Counted from the first letter of the stretch, positions 49,621-61,249 are shown. The stretch is DNA of 64,000 bases from Aphrophora alni (GCA_963513935.1 OY740773.1:102595291-102659290), one strand, 5' to 3'. Numbers and translations: made by a program. The notes: generated by a model not told the origin, from the letters alone.

Positions 49621-50758
49621 AATTAAAAAGTTTTATTTCGAACAAACACAATTATTTAAAGAGTTTGTTTCTCCCAAATAATTTATAAAAATCTAGAAAT
49701 TAAGGGAATTTTGTAAAATAGTATATAAGTTCATTCCATTCATACTACTTCATTTAATTAAAAATGTGAATAAGTGAGAGGTACTTAAATCCATGTTAAA
49801 TCTTCAGCTTAAAAATTTTGGGTTCGAGATTTTTTAACACCAAAAAGGACGCTATTTTAAACCGGAGTCAGTCGACATCCAGCTACCAGATAGAACAGTC
49901 TCATAATGTGAAGAGAATCCATTTGAAACCTATCTACAATCATCCAGGACTCTAGAATTGGCCAAAATTCATCATCATAACCTGGACACGATATCTAAAT
50001 ACTGGTGAGACCCATCCAGGGTATATTTTACAAATTTTAAAGGCTAAAATTGGATTACCAAAATTAACTTTGCAAACTTTTGATTTTGAACCTAAACATA
50101 ATTAACTCTGCTAAAACCATTCAAAGTGTTCATAAACTATTGTTATCATTTATAATTAAGTAATATTATCTATGTATAAATCTAAATATAAGATAATTAC
50201 CAATATTCTAACCAAAAAGTGGTGAGGTCAGCGAACAACCCATTCCCGAGATTAAATCAAAATTTAACAAAATACCAAACTTATTTCATAATATTAGAAT
50301 TAATTACTAATTGTGACTAGAATTAATAACTATCTTGTATATATAATTAATAATTTGTTACTAATTGAATTGTCCATTTATATGTAAATCCCAATATACC
50401 TAGTGAACAATCAGTGAGAGGGATAAACTTTTATCAATGGATTTACAAAACATTGCATAAACCTAAGTATTGAAATGAACTTATAATTTATCACAATTTG
50501 TTTTATCTTAATAATTGAGTTTGATAGAAAAAATAAATAAATAAATAAATGTGTTATAAATTGTTAACTTGAACTCTATTGTTTTATTTATAACAATTAA
50601 ATTGGCTCAGTACAAAGTCATTATCAGCCAAATATTTAATTGAGACTATTGTAGTTCAAATTCATTGGTTATTTATCAAAGTTAACTTAGTTTTTTTTAA
50701 ATTTCTATTTATTGTAACTTAACACTTAAGGTTACCCATGAATTGTATGATTTGAAGT

Positions 50759-50800
<42 letters not shown>

Positions 50801-51147
50801 TTTAATTGAATCAATATCATTTTCCAAATTACTTCATATGTTGATTGTATTTGATAAGCACTAATTTTCAATTTATCACAATATTTCGACAAAATTTATT
50901 TTAATTGTTTTAACCTCAAATTTATCTATTACTTCTTTATAAACATTTTATGTTGTCACTACAAAGTGAAGCAATTACAATTTAAGATTCAATGATAAAA
51001 TTTACTATTATAGGTTATCTTTATTGCATTGGCACCTCAACGTAGGGTTTTTTGCAAGATAACTACCTCAGTGTGAATTGGTATCTAAATATATAAATAT
51101 TTTACATAATAATATAGAGGTATTGGGTAGATTTTATTACAAGAAAT
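49621..51147. other. Intergenic AT-rich sequence with a TA microsatellite
   Basis: It contains a (TA)n run at 50762-50797 and an AAAT-type repeat near 50530-50550. Nothing else is recognised. Confidence 0.5.
50762..50797. repeat. (TA)n microsatellite
   Basis: About 18 uninterrupted TA units. Confidence 0.9.
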
Positions 51148-51149
51148 AT

Positions 51150-51798
51150 AGAGGGTTATCAAAAAAGAATGGTGGGGTTTTTAACATGATTTAAATGAAA
51201 ACAGAATTACTTACAGCTGATGTTGTTTATTTATCTAAATCGTCGGCTGAAACAGTTTTTACATAACTAATAAATTTCTATATGTGCGCCATTAGTCACT
51301 CGGCAAATGTCCAATCAATAATCAAGTTCTGCACAAATGTTAGTTAACATGTCTTTGTTAACGGTTGTTATTGCTTCATTAATCCTGTTACTTAACCCAT
51401 GAGCCGGGATGCCAAGTCTCAGACCCGGAGCAGGATCATTTTGTTGCCACGGTTGGTAGGAGTGAGCCAGAAACCTACCCCTTTGTCTAGCTGTCTATTT
51501 TTATGTCCCAGGTTTTTTGACTTCTTAGTACTTCTGATTGCAGATTGTCAATAAGTTCAACTTTTTCGTCTGATACACTTGGCCTACCAGATGATTTCTG
51601 CTTTAGAACTGATCCAGTTTTTTCAAATTGTTTGAACGAACGTTGTGGTGGATCTTTTCTGTATTCGCGTTGAAATGCACGTTGCACTGAAATTACAGAC
51701 TTGAATTCAGCTAGCAACAAAACACACTTTGCTTCTTCTTTAACATAATAACACAATCCACACAGAACACTCCGGAAAACACAAAACACACAACAATG
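51150..51798 (-). mobile_element. Internally deleted IS630/Tc1-mariner-type element cut by the gypsy LTR
   Basis: The left end, GAGGGTTATCAAAAAAGAAT, follows a TA and matches the terminal repeat of the 45877-46799 element at most positions. The - strand frame 51487-51789 encodes the N-terminal helix-turn-helix region (SVQRAFQREYRKDPP, then QFEKTGSVLKQKSSGRPSVS). After an internal deletion the C-terminal end reappears near 51290-51370 (DICRVTNGAHIE). The right end and its inverted repeat are missing because the gypsy LTR starts at 51799. Confidence 0.7.
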
Positions 51799-53748
51799 TG
51801 AAATGAATGCAACTTCATTTCTATAAATATTGTTATATTATTAACTCATATAATCATTTACCTTGATAAAAAAAATTATTTTTTTTAATATTTGTAATGC
51901 AAAGATTAGTCATTTATTGTCTTGAAACATCAAATAATAAAATTATGAGTTCATTCGAACTTAATCGGTAGAATACATATATAAAATCATTTTGAAGTTA
52001 ACATAAAAATAAATTATCAAACAATTGAGATGTAAAAGGAAATGTCTCTTATTAACTACACTGAGGTTATGGAAAGTTCATAAACATATGTAAATATAAC
52101 ATAAAGGAAAGATTTCATTAGTTCATTTTAGAGTCTTACTATCTCGGGTTGGGAGGAATTGGTTTAACACATAATTATTTAAAATAGAGCACTCAGAGTC
52201 TGTTTCTCGTGAAAATTCATATACATAGGCTACACATACAATTACAATAAAACACAATTAATTAAAGTTTATATCTGGGTGAATATTATTAATTATTATT
52301 TGAGTTTCTTTCTCTCGGAACAGGGTCAGTGCGGCAAATTTGTCAAGGAAGTGGGGTAATTATACACATATTGACAAAGATACAAAAAATAATAAAATAT
52401 TAATCGATTAGTTTTTAAATAAATGATGAGTGGTGAAATGATGGTAGACAACAATCACAACGTTCACAAAGTCTATGTTTTTGAATACTCGGTGTACATA
52501 TAGAAAATAGTTCAATTAGTATGATATTTGTTATAAGTTATTCCACTTTTGTGTATTAATGCTTCAAAGTTTATGATAGTAGGCTACTTAGGCCTATTAG
52601 AGGGGATATAGGATGACTTAAAAAAAATATATAAATTGGAATGGTCTCACCAATGTTCTCAAATACGTTGTTGAAACTAGCTTGTATTATGTCTGCTCCT
52701 TGGTAGATTTTTAGAGAATTTTCAACTGTAACTTATCACTTTTAATTTGTATTACTTCTCAGCAGTCCATAGAAAATTTAAATATACTTTTCCACTTATT
52801 TAAATTGGAGCTGAGTCAGGAAACGTCCATTAAGCTTGGGATCTCACCACAAAACTTCCCAAAAATCATTGTTACAGCGTCCATAGAGATTCAACATTAT
52901 CCATTTTTTGTGATCTTGATTAAGATTAGTAGCACTGATGAGAATGAATACATGACCCTAATTTGTTAAGCAGGAAGTTGTTAAGAACTTCATTTAAGAC
53001 TGTTGACTCTACTATTACGGTATACATTTAAATTTGTTGAAGACATACTAAGAGGGGTTCCAAATAACTTCCTTTAAATTTAAACTATCTTATTCCTAAA
53101 TACGATTTCACCTTGGTCTTAATCTAAAACTAGTTGGAATTTCCCGCACTTTAAATTAGTTAGTGGGCTAAACTTTGGTCACGTGATTGCTGTATCGGTG
53201 GGTGTGGCTTATTTGATTTCTGTCACATATTATGTCTGTTCCGCCATCTTTGAGATACGACTTTGGTTGTATTTATCATCAATACTAAATAATTTTGAAG
53301 TTTTCTTTGTATGTTCAGGTGACATTTTATACTCAGGGATATATGGATTATATCTAGGCCTGGTTTGTTTGGTCTCTAGGCTTTCTGTATTTCTACAATC
53401 GGCGAAATACTGACACTGTATTTCAAACTGGCAATTTATTTGATTGACTTTGTCGTCTTGATAAAAGCAGATTATTTTTATTTCCATATCTCTGCCTTTG
53501 AGTTGTTAATTTTTACGGGTAGATCGAATATTTAGGCTTAATTTTTATATAGGTCTTCCTAGGTTTAAAATTTGGTAAGTTACGTTAATTAATTATTGTC
53601 CGGTCGAAAATCTTGAATTTGACATTGTTTTGGATTGGCGTTTCGCATTCTTGCCGCTAGGCGCGTGTATGTCGTTTGAAATGAATGGAATTAATATAAA
53701 TTTGCATGATAAATTATTTATTGACAACATCTCTTTCGAGTTGTTACA
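51799..53748 (-). repeat. 3' LTR of the gypsy element (complete, about 1950 bp)
   Basis: On the + strand it runs from TG (51799) to CA (53748), the usual LTR borders. Read on the - strand it starts TGTAACAACTCG directly after the purine-rich stretch CCAGGGGATAT. From 51799 to 53643 it matches the other LTR with a constant offset of 7606 bp and no indel. The last 105 bp (53644-53748) have no counterpart in the other LTR. Confidence 0.88.
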
Positions 53749-53874
53749 ATATCCCCTGGGTTACTTTTCCTGAAAATATTAACTATTTGAGATTTTCAGG
53801 GAACAAATTTACAATGAGAAACTATGTTGTATCCCAATACCACCTGTCTATTCCATTATTTCAGGGCAATGAAA

Positions 53875-56800
53875 TCAATCAGCTATTCTTGTACTATTTA
53901 CACACTTAGTAGTTCTGTTGGTTGTATGACATTGTAGTATACTGTACTTGTATTTCTTGAGGGAAGACACATGGTATGGTCCCTTTATGTTATCGCCTTG
54001 TAAATCGCTAATATAATATGTAGACACTCCTTTAATCTGGTTAATTCGGTATGGTCCACTAAATATTTCAAACAGTTTATATGTTTCTCCTTCTACAGCA
54101 TTTGACAGTGGGTAATTTTTTATTAAAACTAATTCTCCTAATTCAAAAGTGGTGGGTTTAATTTTGGGATTTAATTTACTGGCTCTCTTTTCTTGTTTAT
54201 TTTGTAATCTTCGCCTGGTCATAAATAATTTGATTTCGATGGGTATCTCTAAATTTGCTAAGTTGGTTATGTATGGTTCCCAGAATCTCACGTCTCTTTT
54301 CCCTAACTGGAGTTCATTTGGTGTGAAGCCTGTGGTGTCATTGTGGACTTCATTTAACATGGTGTTAATGTCGGATATGCATCTAGCCCAGTTTTTGTGG
54401 TTCTGAGAGCAATATGTTCTTAAACATCTTTTAATTTCCCTTATGGGTCGTTCTGCCATGTTTGTTTGTGGGTGGTAGTAGGGGTTGAAAATAGGTTCTA
54501 TGGAATGTTCTGTCAATGTTTTAAGCCATGATTTACTCCTGAATTGTGTTCCATTATCACTTTGAAGTCGGATGGGGGTGCCATAAATAGGGAAATGTAA
54601 ATTGAAAAGTTTATTTAATATCGTTTTTGTAGTTGCAGCTCTCATGGGGTACAATTTGACAAACTTTGTGAAAATATCCAAAACAATCAGTATATATTTA
54701 ACTCTACCTGTGCTGGTGGGTAGTGGTCCAATAATATCTACAGCTATTTGGTGATTTTTCCCAATACATGTTATGCCTTTAGCTGGGCCAACTGAAGGAT
54801 GTGGATTACATTTACACTTCTGACATGAATCGCAAACAGAGAGGGTGATTCTGATTCGACGCCCCATATTTTTAAATATGAAACATTCTTTAAGGATGTC
54901 TAGACATTTTTTGGCTCCACAATGGAGGTAATAGTGGTGGCATTCCCATATCAGCCTATCAATGATTTGTTCAGGGACTACTATAAGCCATTGTTGGTTA
55001 AGTTGTTTATACAGAGTGTCTTCGTATATTTTATAAGTTTTCTTGATTTTTGATTTGGAAAGGTGGTGTTGATCTGTGTTTAGGATGTGTATGATGTGTG
55101 ATAAGTTTGGATCCAGTTTCTGAAGGTGTGAAATTTGTTGAAGTTCTGTTTGTAAATCTTGGTCTTGTATTCTGTTTATGTAGGCCATCATAAGTGGGGG
55201 TTGTTCATTAATGGGTGTTGTTGATTGGTGGTTAGGGATTCGACTTAAGGTATCTGCAGTACAGTTTTCACTACCCTTGCAGTGCAAAATTTTGAAATTG
55301 TAGTCTTGTATGGCCAAAATCCATCTTGTTAAACGTGAATTAAGAAGTTTGCAGGTCTTGAGGAAAGTTAGAGCATGGTTGTCTGTTATGATGGTTATGT
55401 CTGTACCATATATTATGTATCTGGTTTTTTGCAGACAGTATACTATGGCAAGCAATTCCTTTTCTGTTGTGGTGAATCTTCTCTCTGCCTGTTGCAAGGC
55501 TCTGGACAGGAAAATGATAGCGCGTTTTTCTCCCTGTTCATTATATTGATATAGGTGTCCACCTATAGCAAAATCTGAAGCGTCTGTTTGTAGGTAGAAT
55601 GGTTTATATGGGTCTGGATGGTGTAAAGTTTGCGTTTCTAAGAAAAGTTGTTTAATTTTTTGAAAAGTTTGTTCATCTGTAGGTGTCCAATGGAATTTAT
55701 AATTTTTAGAAGTGAGTCGAAGAAGTGGTTGTATGTGTTCAGAGAATTTGTCTAGAAATTTATTATAGTAGTTAATGCATCCTAAGAATCCTTTTAGCTG
55801 TTTCCTTGTTTTAGGTGAAGGAAAATCTAGTATGGGTTTAATCTTGCTATTATCCATTTGCAATCCTGTGGCGGTCATGGTGTAGCCTAAAAATGGTACA
55901 GATGTTCTGCAAAATAATGATTTGCTGAATTTAATAGTCATGTTTGCTTCCTTTAGTTTTTGAAAAATATGAGTTAGATGTGCAAGATGGCTAGGAAAAT
56001 CTTGTGATAATACACAGATGTCATCAATGTATACAAGTGTGAAATCTTCAATGCTGTCTTCGAAAACTTTCTCTAATGCTCTTACTAGGGCTGCTTGAGA
56101 AGTTGAAATACCAAATGGGGTGACTGTATACTGATATGTCCTTCCTCTAAACTGAAATGCTGTGTATTTTCGTGATTCGGGTGCTAAGGGTATCTGCCAA
56201 TACGATGCTGTGAGATCGATGGTACTTAACCATTTACTGTTTCTCCCTTTTGCAAGTAATTCGTTTATGCTTCGATTCTGTTCGAAATCAGGCATAGTAA
56301 TTTCATTTGCCCTTCTGGCATCTAAACATAATCTTAATTCTCCACTCTTTTTGACAACTGGTATTATGGGATTGATGAACTGACTATAAGATGACTCGAT
56401 GACATTAATGTTTAGCATTCTGTTTATCTCCTGGGCTACTGCCTCCTGGTGAATTAGAGGGACAGGGTATGATTGTCCTCTGAAAATCTTATCTTCTCTA
56501 ACCTCTATTCGGTGTGTATACTTGTTGCATAGACCTGGGGTGTCTAAAAAAATGTCCTTGTATTTTAAAATTAATTCTTTTAGTTGTTGCTTTTGTTGTG
56601 GTTCCAAAATTTCATTTTCATTCAAATTTATATCAATCTCCTCTTCTCTTAAATAATCTTCTCTATTAATTTCGGATCGTTCTAGAATGTTATCATATTT
56701 TAATCTGTTATTTATACTTGTATCACTGTAATTATATTTGTTATTATTATTATTATTATTTATATTTATATTCTTTGTAATGTGACATAAAATTCCTTCT

Positions 56801-57414
56801 TTATTAACCTCTTCAAACTTCAATACGATATTCTTATCGTTGGCCCTTAATTGTAGCATCTTTGTTTTGAAGTTGATTTCCATCTCATTTTTACTTATCC
56901 AATCCATTCCTATAATTATATCTCTTATTAGATTTGGCACTATTAGTGTGTGTATCCAAATCTCTTCTCCTCCTACTCTCACTTTAAACATGACTATTCT
57001 AGATACTCTACAAGTTTTTGATCCGACGGCTGTGGTTATTTGAATGTTCGTAGTGGGGAGTTCTTCATATTTCCCAATACTTTGTTTATTCCCCTGGAAC
57101 CATTGTTCTGATAAACAAGAAATATTTGAACCAGTATCTATCAAAGCAGTGAGGCATATATTGCCAATTGAAATCATAATCTCCGGACATCTAATAAGGT
57201 TTGTTGTGTGTTTTATGGTTGATCCATGTTCTTCTTCATTTAACAAGAAGTTTCGGTCGCAAAACATATTGCTGATTAAGATATGATTGTTGGTGGGAAT
57301 TATTTTTTTCTGTAGTAGCGTTGTTGGCCTATCTATTCCGAGGTCGTTTGATGGCACAGTGTTAATGTCATTGAGAGTCACCTTATGATGGGGTTGGATG
57401 ATATGATGACTCAT
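53875..57414 (-). CDS. pol: Ty3/gypsy pol polyprotein (protease, RT, RNase H, integrase)
   Basis: A single uninterrupted frame of 1179 codons. The aspartic protease motif LIDTGS lies at residues 91-96, with IIGMDW near 167-172. Reverse transcriptase follows, with catalytic Asp in STIDL (399) and YIDD at 461-464. RNase H has Asp610 (QTDAS), Glu650, Asp677 and Asp720. Integrase has the HHCC zinc region (His826/His830, Cys860/Cys863) and the catalytic triad Asp892, Asp952, Glu987 with D-X34-E spacing. A C-terminal GPY/F-type module (GPYHVSS) is present and there is no chromodomain. The frame lies -1 relative to gag and stays open upstream of its first ATG for over 100 nt into gag. A frameshift fusion is therefore plausible, but no canonical slippery heptamer was seen. 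All catalytic residues are in place, so the copy may be active. Confidence 0.95.
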   Translation of the reverse strand: MSHHIIQPHHKVTLNDINTVPSNDLGIDRPTTLLQKKIIPTNNHILISNMFCDRNFLLNEEEHGSTIKHTTNLIRCPEIMISIGNICLTALIDTGSNISCLSEQWFQGNKQSIGKYEELPTTNIQITTAVGSKTCRVSRIVMFKVRVGGEEIWIHTLIVPNLIRDIIIGMDWISKNEMEINFKTKMLQLRANDKNIVLKFEEVNKEGILCHITKNININNNNNNNKYNYSDTSINNRLKYDNILERSEINREDYLREEEIDINLNENEILEPQQKQQLKELILKYKDIFLDTPGLCNKYTHRIEVREDKIFRGQSYPVPLIHQEAVAQEINRMLNINVIESSYSQFINPIIPVVKKSGELRLCLDARRANEITMPDFEQNRSINELLAKGRNSKWLSTIDLTASYWQIPLAPESRKYTAFQFRGRTYQYTVTPFGISTSQAALVRALEKVFEDSIEDFTLVYIDDICVLSQDFPSHLAHLTHIFQKLKEANMTIKFSKSLFCRTSVPFLGYTMTATGLQMDNSKIKPILDFPSPKTRKQLKGFLGCINYYNKFLDKFSEHIQPLLRLTSKNYKFHWTPTDEQTFQKIKQLFLETQTLHHPDPYKPFYLQTDASDFAIGGHLYQYNEQGEKRAIIFLSRALQQAERRFTTTEKELLAIVYCLQKTRYIIYGTDITIITDNHALTFLKTCKLLNSRLTRWILAIQDYNFKILHCKGSENCTADTLSRIPNHQSTTPINEQPPLMMAYINRIQDQDLQTELQQISHLQKLDPNLSHIIHILNTDQHHLSKSKIKKTYKIYEDTLYKQLNQQWLIVVPEQIIDRLIWECHHYYLHCGAKKCLDILKECFIFKNMGRRIRITLSVCDSCQKCKCNPHPSVGPAKGITCIGKNHQIAVDIIGPLPTSTGRVKYILIVLDIFTKFVKLYPMRAATTKTILNKLFNLHFPIYGTPIRLQSDNGTQFRSKSWLKTLTEHSIEPIFNPYYHPQTNMAERPIREIKRCLRTYCSQNHKNWARCISDINTMLNEVHNDTTGFTPNELQLGKRDVRFWEPYITNLANLEIPIEIKLFMTRRRLQNKQEKRASKLNPKIKPTTFELGELVLIKNYPLSNAVEGETYKLFEIFSGPYRINQIKGVSTYYISDLQGDNIKGPYHVSSLKKYKYSILQCHTTNRTTKCVNSTRIAD

Positions 57415-57428
57415 TTGGCCGGGGACAC

Positions 57429-59261
57429 TTACTGCGCTCTGCAGTTTTCCTGCCGGGGAACTTCCTGTGATGTGCTTGCCTCCGGGTGGTTGATGGGTGG
57501 TCGATTTTCTGCTATGGCGTGGCAGACGTTGATCTGTTCGGGAGTTGGGTAGGACTGGTTTCGAGGTCCTGTCAGTCGTGGTGGGTTGGTCTGGTGGTCT
57601 GATCGGTTGATTGGATGGTTGCTTCTATTCGGTGAAGGTTGAAAATGTTGTTGTGGTCGAGATCTATGCTGTTGGTATTGATTTAGTGGAGGTCTATAAT
57701 AATATTGGTGCGTAGGTGGAGATCGATTGTGTTGAAAATGGTTTTTATTTAATGCCGCTGGTCGAAACTGGAAAGAATTGTTTATGTACGGTTTCTGCTC
57801 CCTAGGAGTGAATCTTGGTCTCGGTGGAAATGATGTAGCTTGCTGTTGGTCTCGTCTGGTCCGGGTATGCGCATCCTTCAAATCTTCTCTTTGTAAGAGC
57901 AACTCAAACTCCAAAATGGTCTCAATTTTTTGGACTCTGCAGGCGTCCTGCACTAGCTCTTCAAAATGTTCAGCCATACATGTAATGATTTCATTTTCTG
58001 TTAAAGGTGGTTGTATAGCCCTTAATGTGATCACTCTCTCGGTGAAATACTCTGAACGACTCAGTTTTCCGTTATGTTGATATTTATCTACATCCAATCT
58101 TTGTTTTATGGCTCGTTGAACCTCCCTACTCCAATACTTCTTCTCAAAAGCTGCTTGGAAGTCTTCCCAGTTCTTCAGGTCCTGTTTAATAAGAGTAAAC
58201 CACCTGGCAGCATGGCTTTCTAGACATAACTCTAATGTGTCCACGAGCAGGTTGATCGGATCGGTGTTATTATTGGTGATGGTCCTTCGTTCGTAGAATT
58301 TCTGTATTCTACGCAGGTGTTCTGTGGGGTTGTGTTCCCTACCATGGAACTTCGGCGCTTGATTGTCGCTGTTATTCGACCCTCCACATGTTACGTATAT
58401 TTGCTGTGCTGTGGCGGTGGTCTTATGACTCCTTATTTCCTTTTCTAGACCTTCCATTCGGTTGCTGTTGTTGGTCACTCTATCCTCTAGTTGATTGATG
58501 TTCTTCTCCTGCTCTTTATTGATCTCTTTAATTCGCTCAATATCTTCCAGCACAATTGTATTTCGGGACTGGCATTCCTCTCGAACCTCCTGCGCTTTTC
58601 GCTCTAAGTTTTGTTGAATCTCCTCCTTGTTCCTTTGGTTAGTAATCGCCAAGTGTTTCTCTAGAGATCTGTGCCGTTCTTCCGTTTCTAGGATGAGTTT
58701 TTCTTGTGCAGCTTGGTGGTGTAATTGTAAACGCTGCCACAGTCTTTCTTCTACGCTCTCTATCTGAGTCCGGACGTCTTCTCGGATGCTCTCTATTTTT
58801 CTATCTTGCACGTCGAAACGTTGACTTATATCCTTTTTTAGTTCACCCTTATTATTTTCTAGACTTTGGTTTATTTCCCCTTTTAGTTGACATATATCCC
58901 TTTTTAGTTCACCCTTATTCTTTTCTAAACTCTTATTTAGTTGACTAAAAAGTTGCTCTAACGTCATCGGTGGTGTTGGCTGTTCTTGTTCCGCGTTTTT
59001 GTCGCTCGTTATTTCGTGATCCATATGTGTTCCGGGGTTCTCGCCTAACTCGAATTCTTCTTCTTCCATTTCGCTGATCGGTTTATCATAGTCAGGGATC
59101 CGCGACCCTTCCAGCGGAATGCCCTCAATGTCCATATTGTCACTCGCGACCACGTCTTCTTTACGACGGGACGATGACATATCCGGTAGGTCTTCGTATT
59201 CGCTAGCCTTTGGTGTCAGTGTAATTTTCTTTCTTAGATTATATTTCGACTGTTGATCCAT
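57429..59261 (-). CDS. gag: Ty3/gypsy Gag polyprotein
   Basis: 610 residues from the ATG at 59259-59261 (MDQQSKYNLRKK). The same frame is open 15 codons further upstream, without an ATG. An acidic N-terminal part (to about 100) is followed by a long coiled coil (about 100-280), which contains a near-duplicate SLE(K/N)NKGELK(R/K)DI. A capsid-like alpha-helical region follows (about 300-460; FHGREHNPTEHL, then WEDFQAAFEKKYW). The tail is rich in Pro, Gln, His, Asn and Arg. No CCHC zinc knuckle is present, so nucleic-acid binding may rest on the basic tail. It ends in TAA at 57429-57431, 14 bp before the first ATG of pol. Gag forms the virus-like particle in which reverse transcription takes place. 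Confidence 0.92.
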   Translation of the reverse strand: MDQQSKYNLRKKITLTPKASEYEDLPDMSSSRRKEDVVASDNMDIEGIPLEGSRIPDYDKPISEMEEEEFELGENPGTHMDHEITSDKNAEQEQPTPPMTLEQLFSQLNKSLEKNKGELKRDICQLKGEINQSLENNKGELKKDISQRFDVQDRKIESIREDVRTQIESVEERLWQRLQLHHQAAQEKLILETEERHRSLEKHLAITNQRNKEEIQQNLERKAQEVREECQSRNTIVLEDIERIKEINKEQEKNINQLEDRVTNNSNRMEGLEKEIRSHKTTATAQQIYVTCGGSNNSDNQAPKFHGREHNPTEHLRRIQKFYERRTITNNNTDPINLLVDTLELCLESHAARWFTLIKQDLKNWEDFQAAFEKKYWSREVQRAIKQRLDVDKYQHNGKLSRSEYFTERVITLRAIQPPLTENEIITCMAEHFEELVQDACRVQKIETILEFELLLQREDLKDAHTRTRRDQQQATSFPPRPRFTPREQKPYINNSFQFRPAALNKNHFQHNRSPPTHQYYYRPPLNQYQQHRSRPQQHFQPSPNRSNHPINRSDHQTNPPRLTGPRNQSYPTPEQINVCHAIAENRPPINHPEASTSQEVPRQENCRAQ

Positions 59262-59388
59262 CTTAATATTTAGCAATAATATCTTGATACACAAAATACA
59301 ACACAAAATATATATCTTAAAACTAACATAAAATTATTTTTAAAAGAAGTTATTTGGTTGGGAAAGACTTCCTTGACAAATTGCCAAT

Positions 59389-59401
59389 ACGTTGGGCGCC
59401 A
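59389..59401 (-). promoter_or_regulatory. tRNA primer binding site of the gypsy element
   Basis: Three bases inside the 5' LTR, the - strand reads TGGCGCCCAACGT. TGGCGCC is the usual start of a site complementary to the 3' end of a primer tRNA, often tRNA-Lys in insect gypsy elements. The exact tRNA was not verified. Confidence 0.75.
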
Positions 59402-59404
59402 TTT

Positions 59405-61249
59405 TGAAATGAATGCAACTTCATTTCTATAAATATTGTTATATTATTAACTCATATAATCATTTACCTTGATAAAAAAAATTATTTTTTTTAATATTTG
59501 TAATGCAAAGATTAGTCATTTATTGTCTTGAAACATCAAATAATAAAATTATGAGTTCATTCGAACTTAATCGGTAGAATACATATATAAAATCATTTTG
59601 AAGTTAACATAAAAATAAATTATCAAACAATTGAGATGTAAAAGGAAATGTCTCTTATTAACTACACTGAGGTTATGGAAAGTTCATAAACATATGTAAA
59701 TATAACATAAAGGAAAGATTTCATTAGTTCATTTTAGAGTCTTACTATCTCGGGTTGGGAGGAATTGGTTTAACACATAATTATTTAAAATAGAGCACTC
59801 AGAGTCTGTTTCTCGTGAAAATTCATATACATAGGCTACACATACAATTACAATAAAACACAATTAATTAAAGTTTATATCTGGGTGAATATTATTAATT
59901 ATTATTTGAGTTTCTTTCTCTCGGAACAGGGTCAGTGCGGCAAATTTGTCAAGGAAGTGGGGTAATTATACACATATTGACAAAGATACAAAAAATAATA
60001 AAATATTAATCGATTAGTTTTTAAATAAATGATGAGTGGTGAAATGATGGTAGACAACAATCACAACGTTCACAAAGTCTATGTTTTTGAATACTCGGTG
60101 TACATATAGAAAATAGTTCAATTAGTATGATATTTGTTATAAGTTATTCCACTTTTGTGTATTAATGCTTCAAAGTTTATGATAGTAGGCTACTTAGGCC
60201 TATTAGAGGGGATATAGGATGACTTAAAAAAAATATATAAATTGGAATGGTCTCACCAATGTTCTCAAATACGTTGTTGAAACTAGCTTGTATTATGTCT
60301 GCTCCTTGGTAGATTTTTAGAGAATTTTCAACTGTAACTTATCACTTTTAATTTGTATTACTTCTCAGCAGTCCATAGAAAATTTAAATATACTTTTCCA
60401 CTTATTTAAATTGGAGCTGAGTCAGGAAACGTCCATTAAGCTTGGGATCTCACCACAAAACTTCCCAAAAATCATTGTTACAGCGTCCATAGAGATTCAA
60501 CATTATCCATTTTTTGTGATCTTGATTAAGATTAGTAGCACTGATGAGAATGAATACATGACCCTAATTTGTTAAGCAGGAAGTTGTTAAGAACTTCATT
60601 TAAGACTGTTGACTCTACTATTACGGTATACATTTAAATTTGTTGAAGACATACTAAGAGGGGTTCCAAATAACTTCCTTTAAATTTAAACTATCTTATT
60701 CCTAAATACGATTTCACCTTGGTCTTAATCTAAAACTAGTTGGAATTTCCCGCACTTTAAATTAGTTAGTGGGCTAAACTTTGGTCACGTGATTGCTGTA
60801 TCGGTGGGTGTGGCTTATTTGATTTCTGTCACATATTATGTCTGTTCCGCCATCTTTGAGATACGACTTTGGTTGTATTTATCATCAATACTAAATAATT
60901 TTGAAGTTTTCTTTGTATGTTCAGGTGACATTTTATACTCAGGGATATATGGATTATATCTAGGCCTGGTTTGTTTGGTCTCTAGGCTTTCTGTATTTCT
61001 ACAATCGGCGAAATACTGACACTGTATTTCAAACTGGCAATTTATTTGATTGACTTTGTCGTCTTGATAAAAGCAGATTATTTTTATTTCCATATCTCTG
61101 CCTTTGAGTTGTTAATTTTTACGGGTAGATCGAATATTTAGGCTTAATTTTTATATAGGTCTTCCTAGGTTTAAAATTTGGTAAGTTACGTTAATTAATT
61201 ATTGTCCGGTCGAAAATCTTGAATTTGACATTGTTTTGGATTGGCGTTT
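59405..61249 (-). repeat. 5' LTR of the gypsy element, truncated at its outer end (1845 bp)
   Basis: It matches 51799-53643 at a constant offset of 7606 bp with no difference in any line compared. It stops at 61249, where the sequence turns into unrelated AT-rich DNA (ATAACATAATAC). The 105 bp that start the other LTR in the - direction, including TGTAAC, are missing. This removes the start of U3 and the outer target-site duplication. Short open frames inside the LTR occur identically in both copies and are not considered genes. Confidence 0.88.

Larger units (their letters stand above)
51799..61249 (-). mobile_element. Ty3/gypsy LTR retrotransposon, nearly complete
   Basis: Order on the - strand: 5' LTR (59405-61249, outer end missing), primer binding site (59389-59401), gag (57429-59261), pol (53875-57414), purine-rich tract next to 53749, and 3' LTR (51799-53748). 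Both open frames are intact and no difference was seen between the LTRs, so the insertion is young. There is no env-like frame between pol and the 3' LTR (126 bp). No target-site duplication can be found, because the 5' LTR ends abruptly at 61249. Confidence 0.93.

Noticed and set aside
53183..53487. Open frames of 76 (+) and 85 (-) codons inside the LTR, repeated identically at 60789-61093
   Set aside because: They are identical only because both LTRs are identical; the length is within chance for this sequence and no domain is seen.
53644..53748. Taking the LTR length as 1845 bp, where the two copies stop matching
   Set aside because: That border would give an LTR without TG..CA ends and no purine tract. 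Extending the left copy to 53748 gives both, so the right copy is judged truncated.
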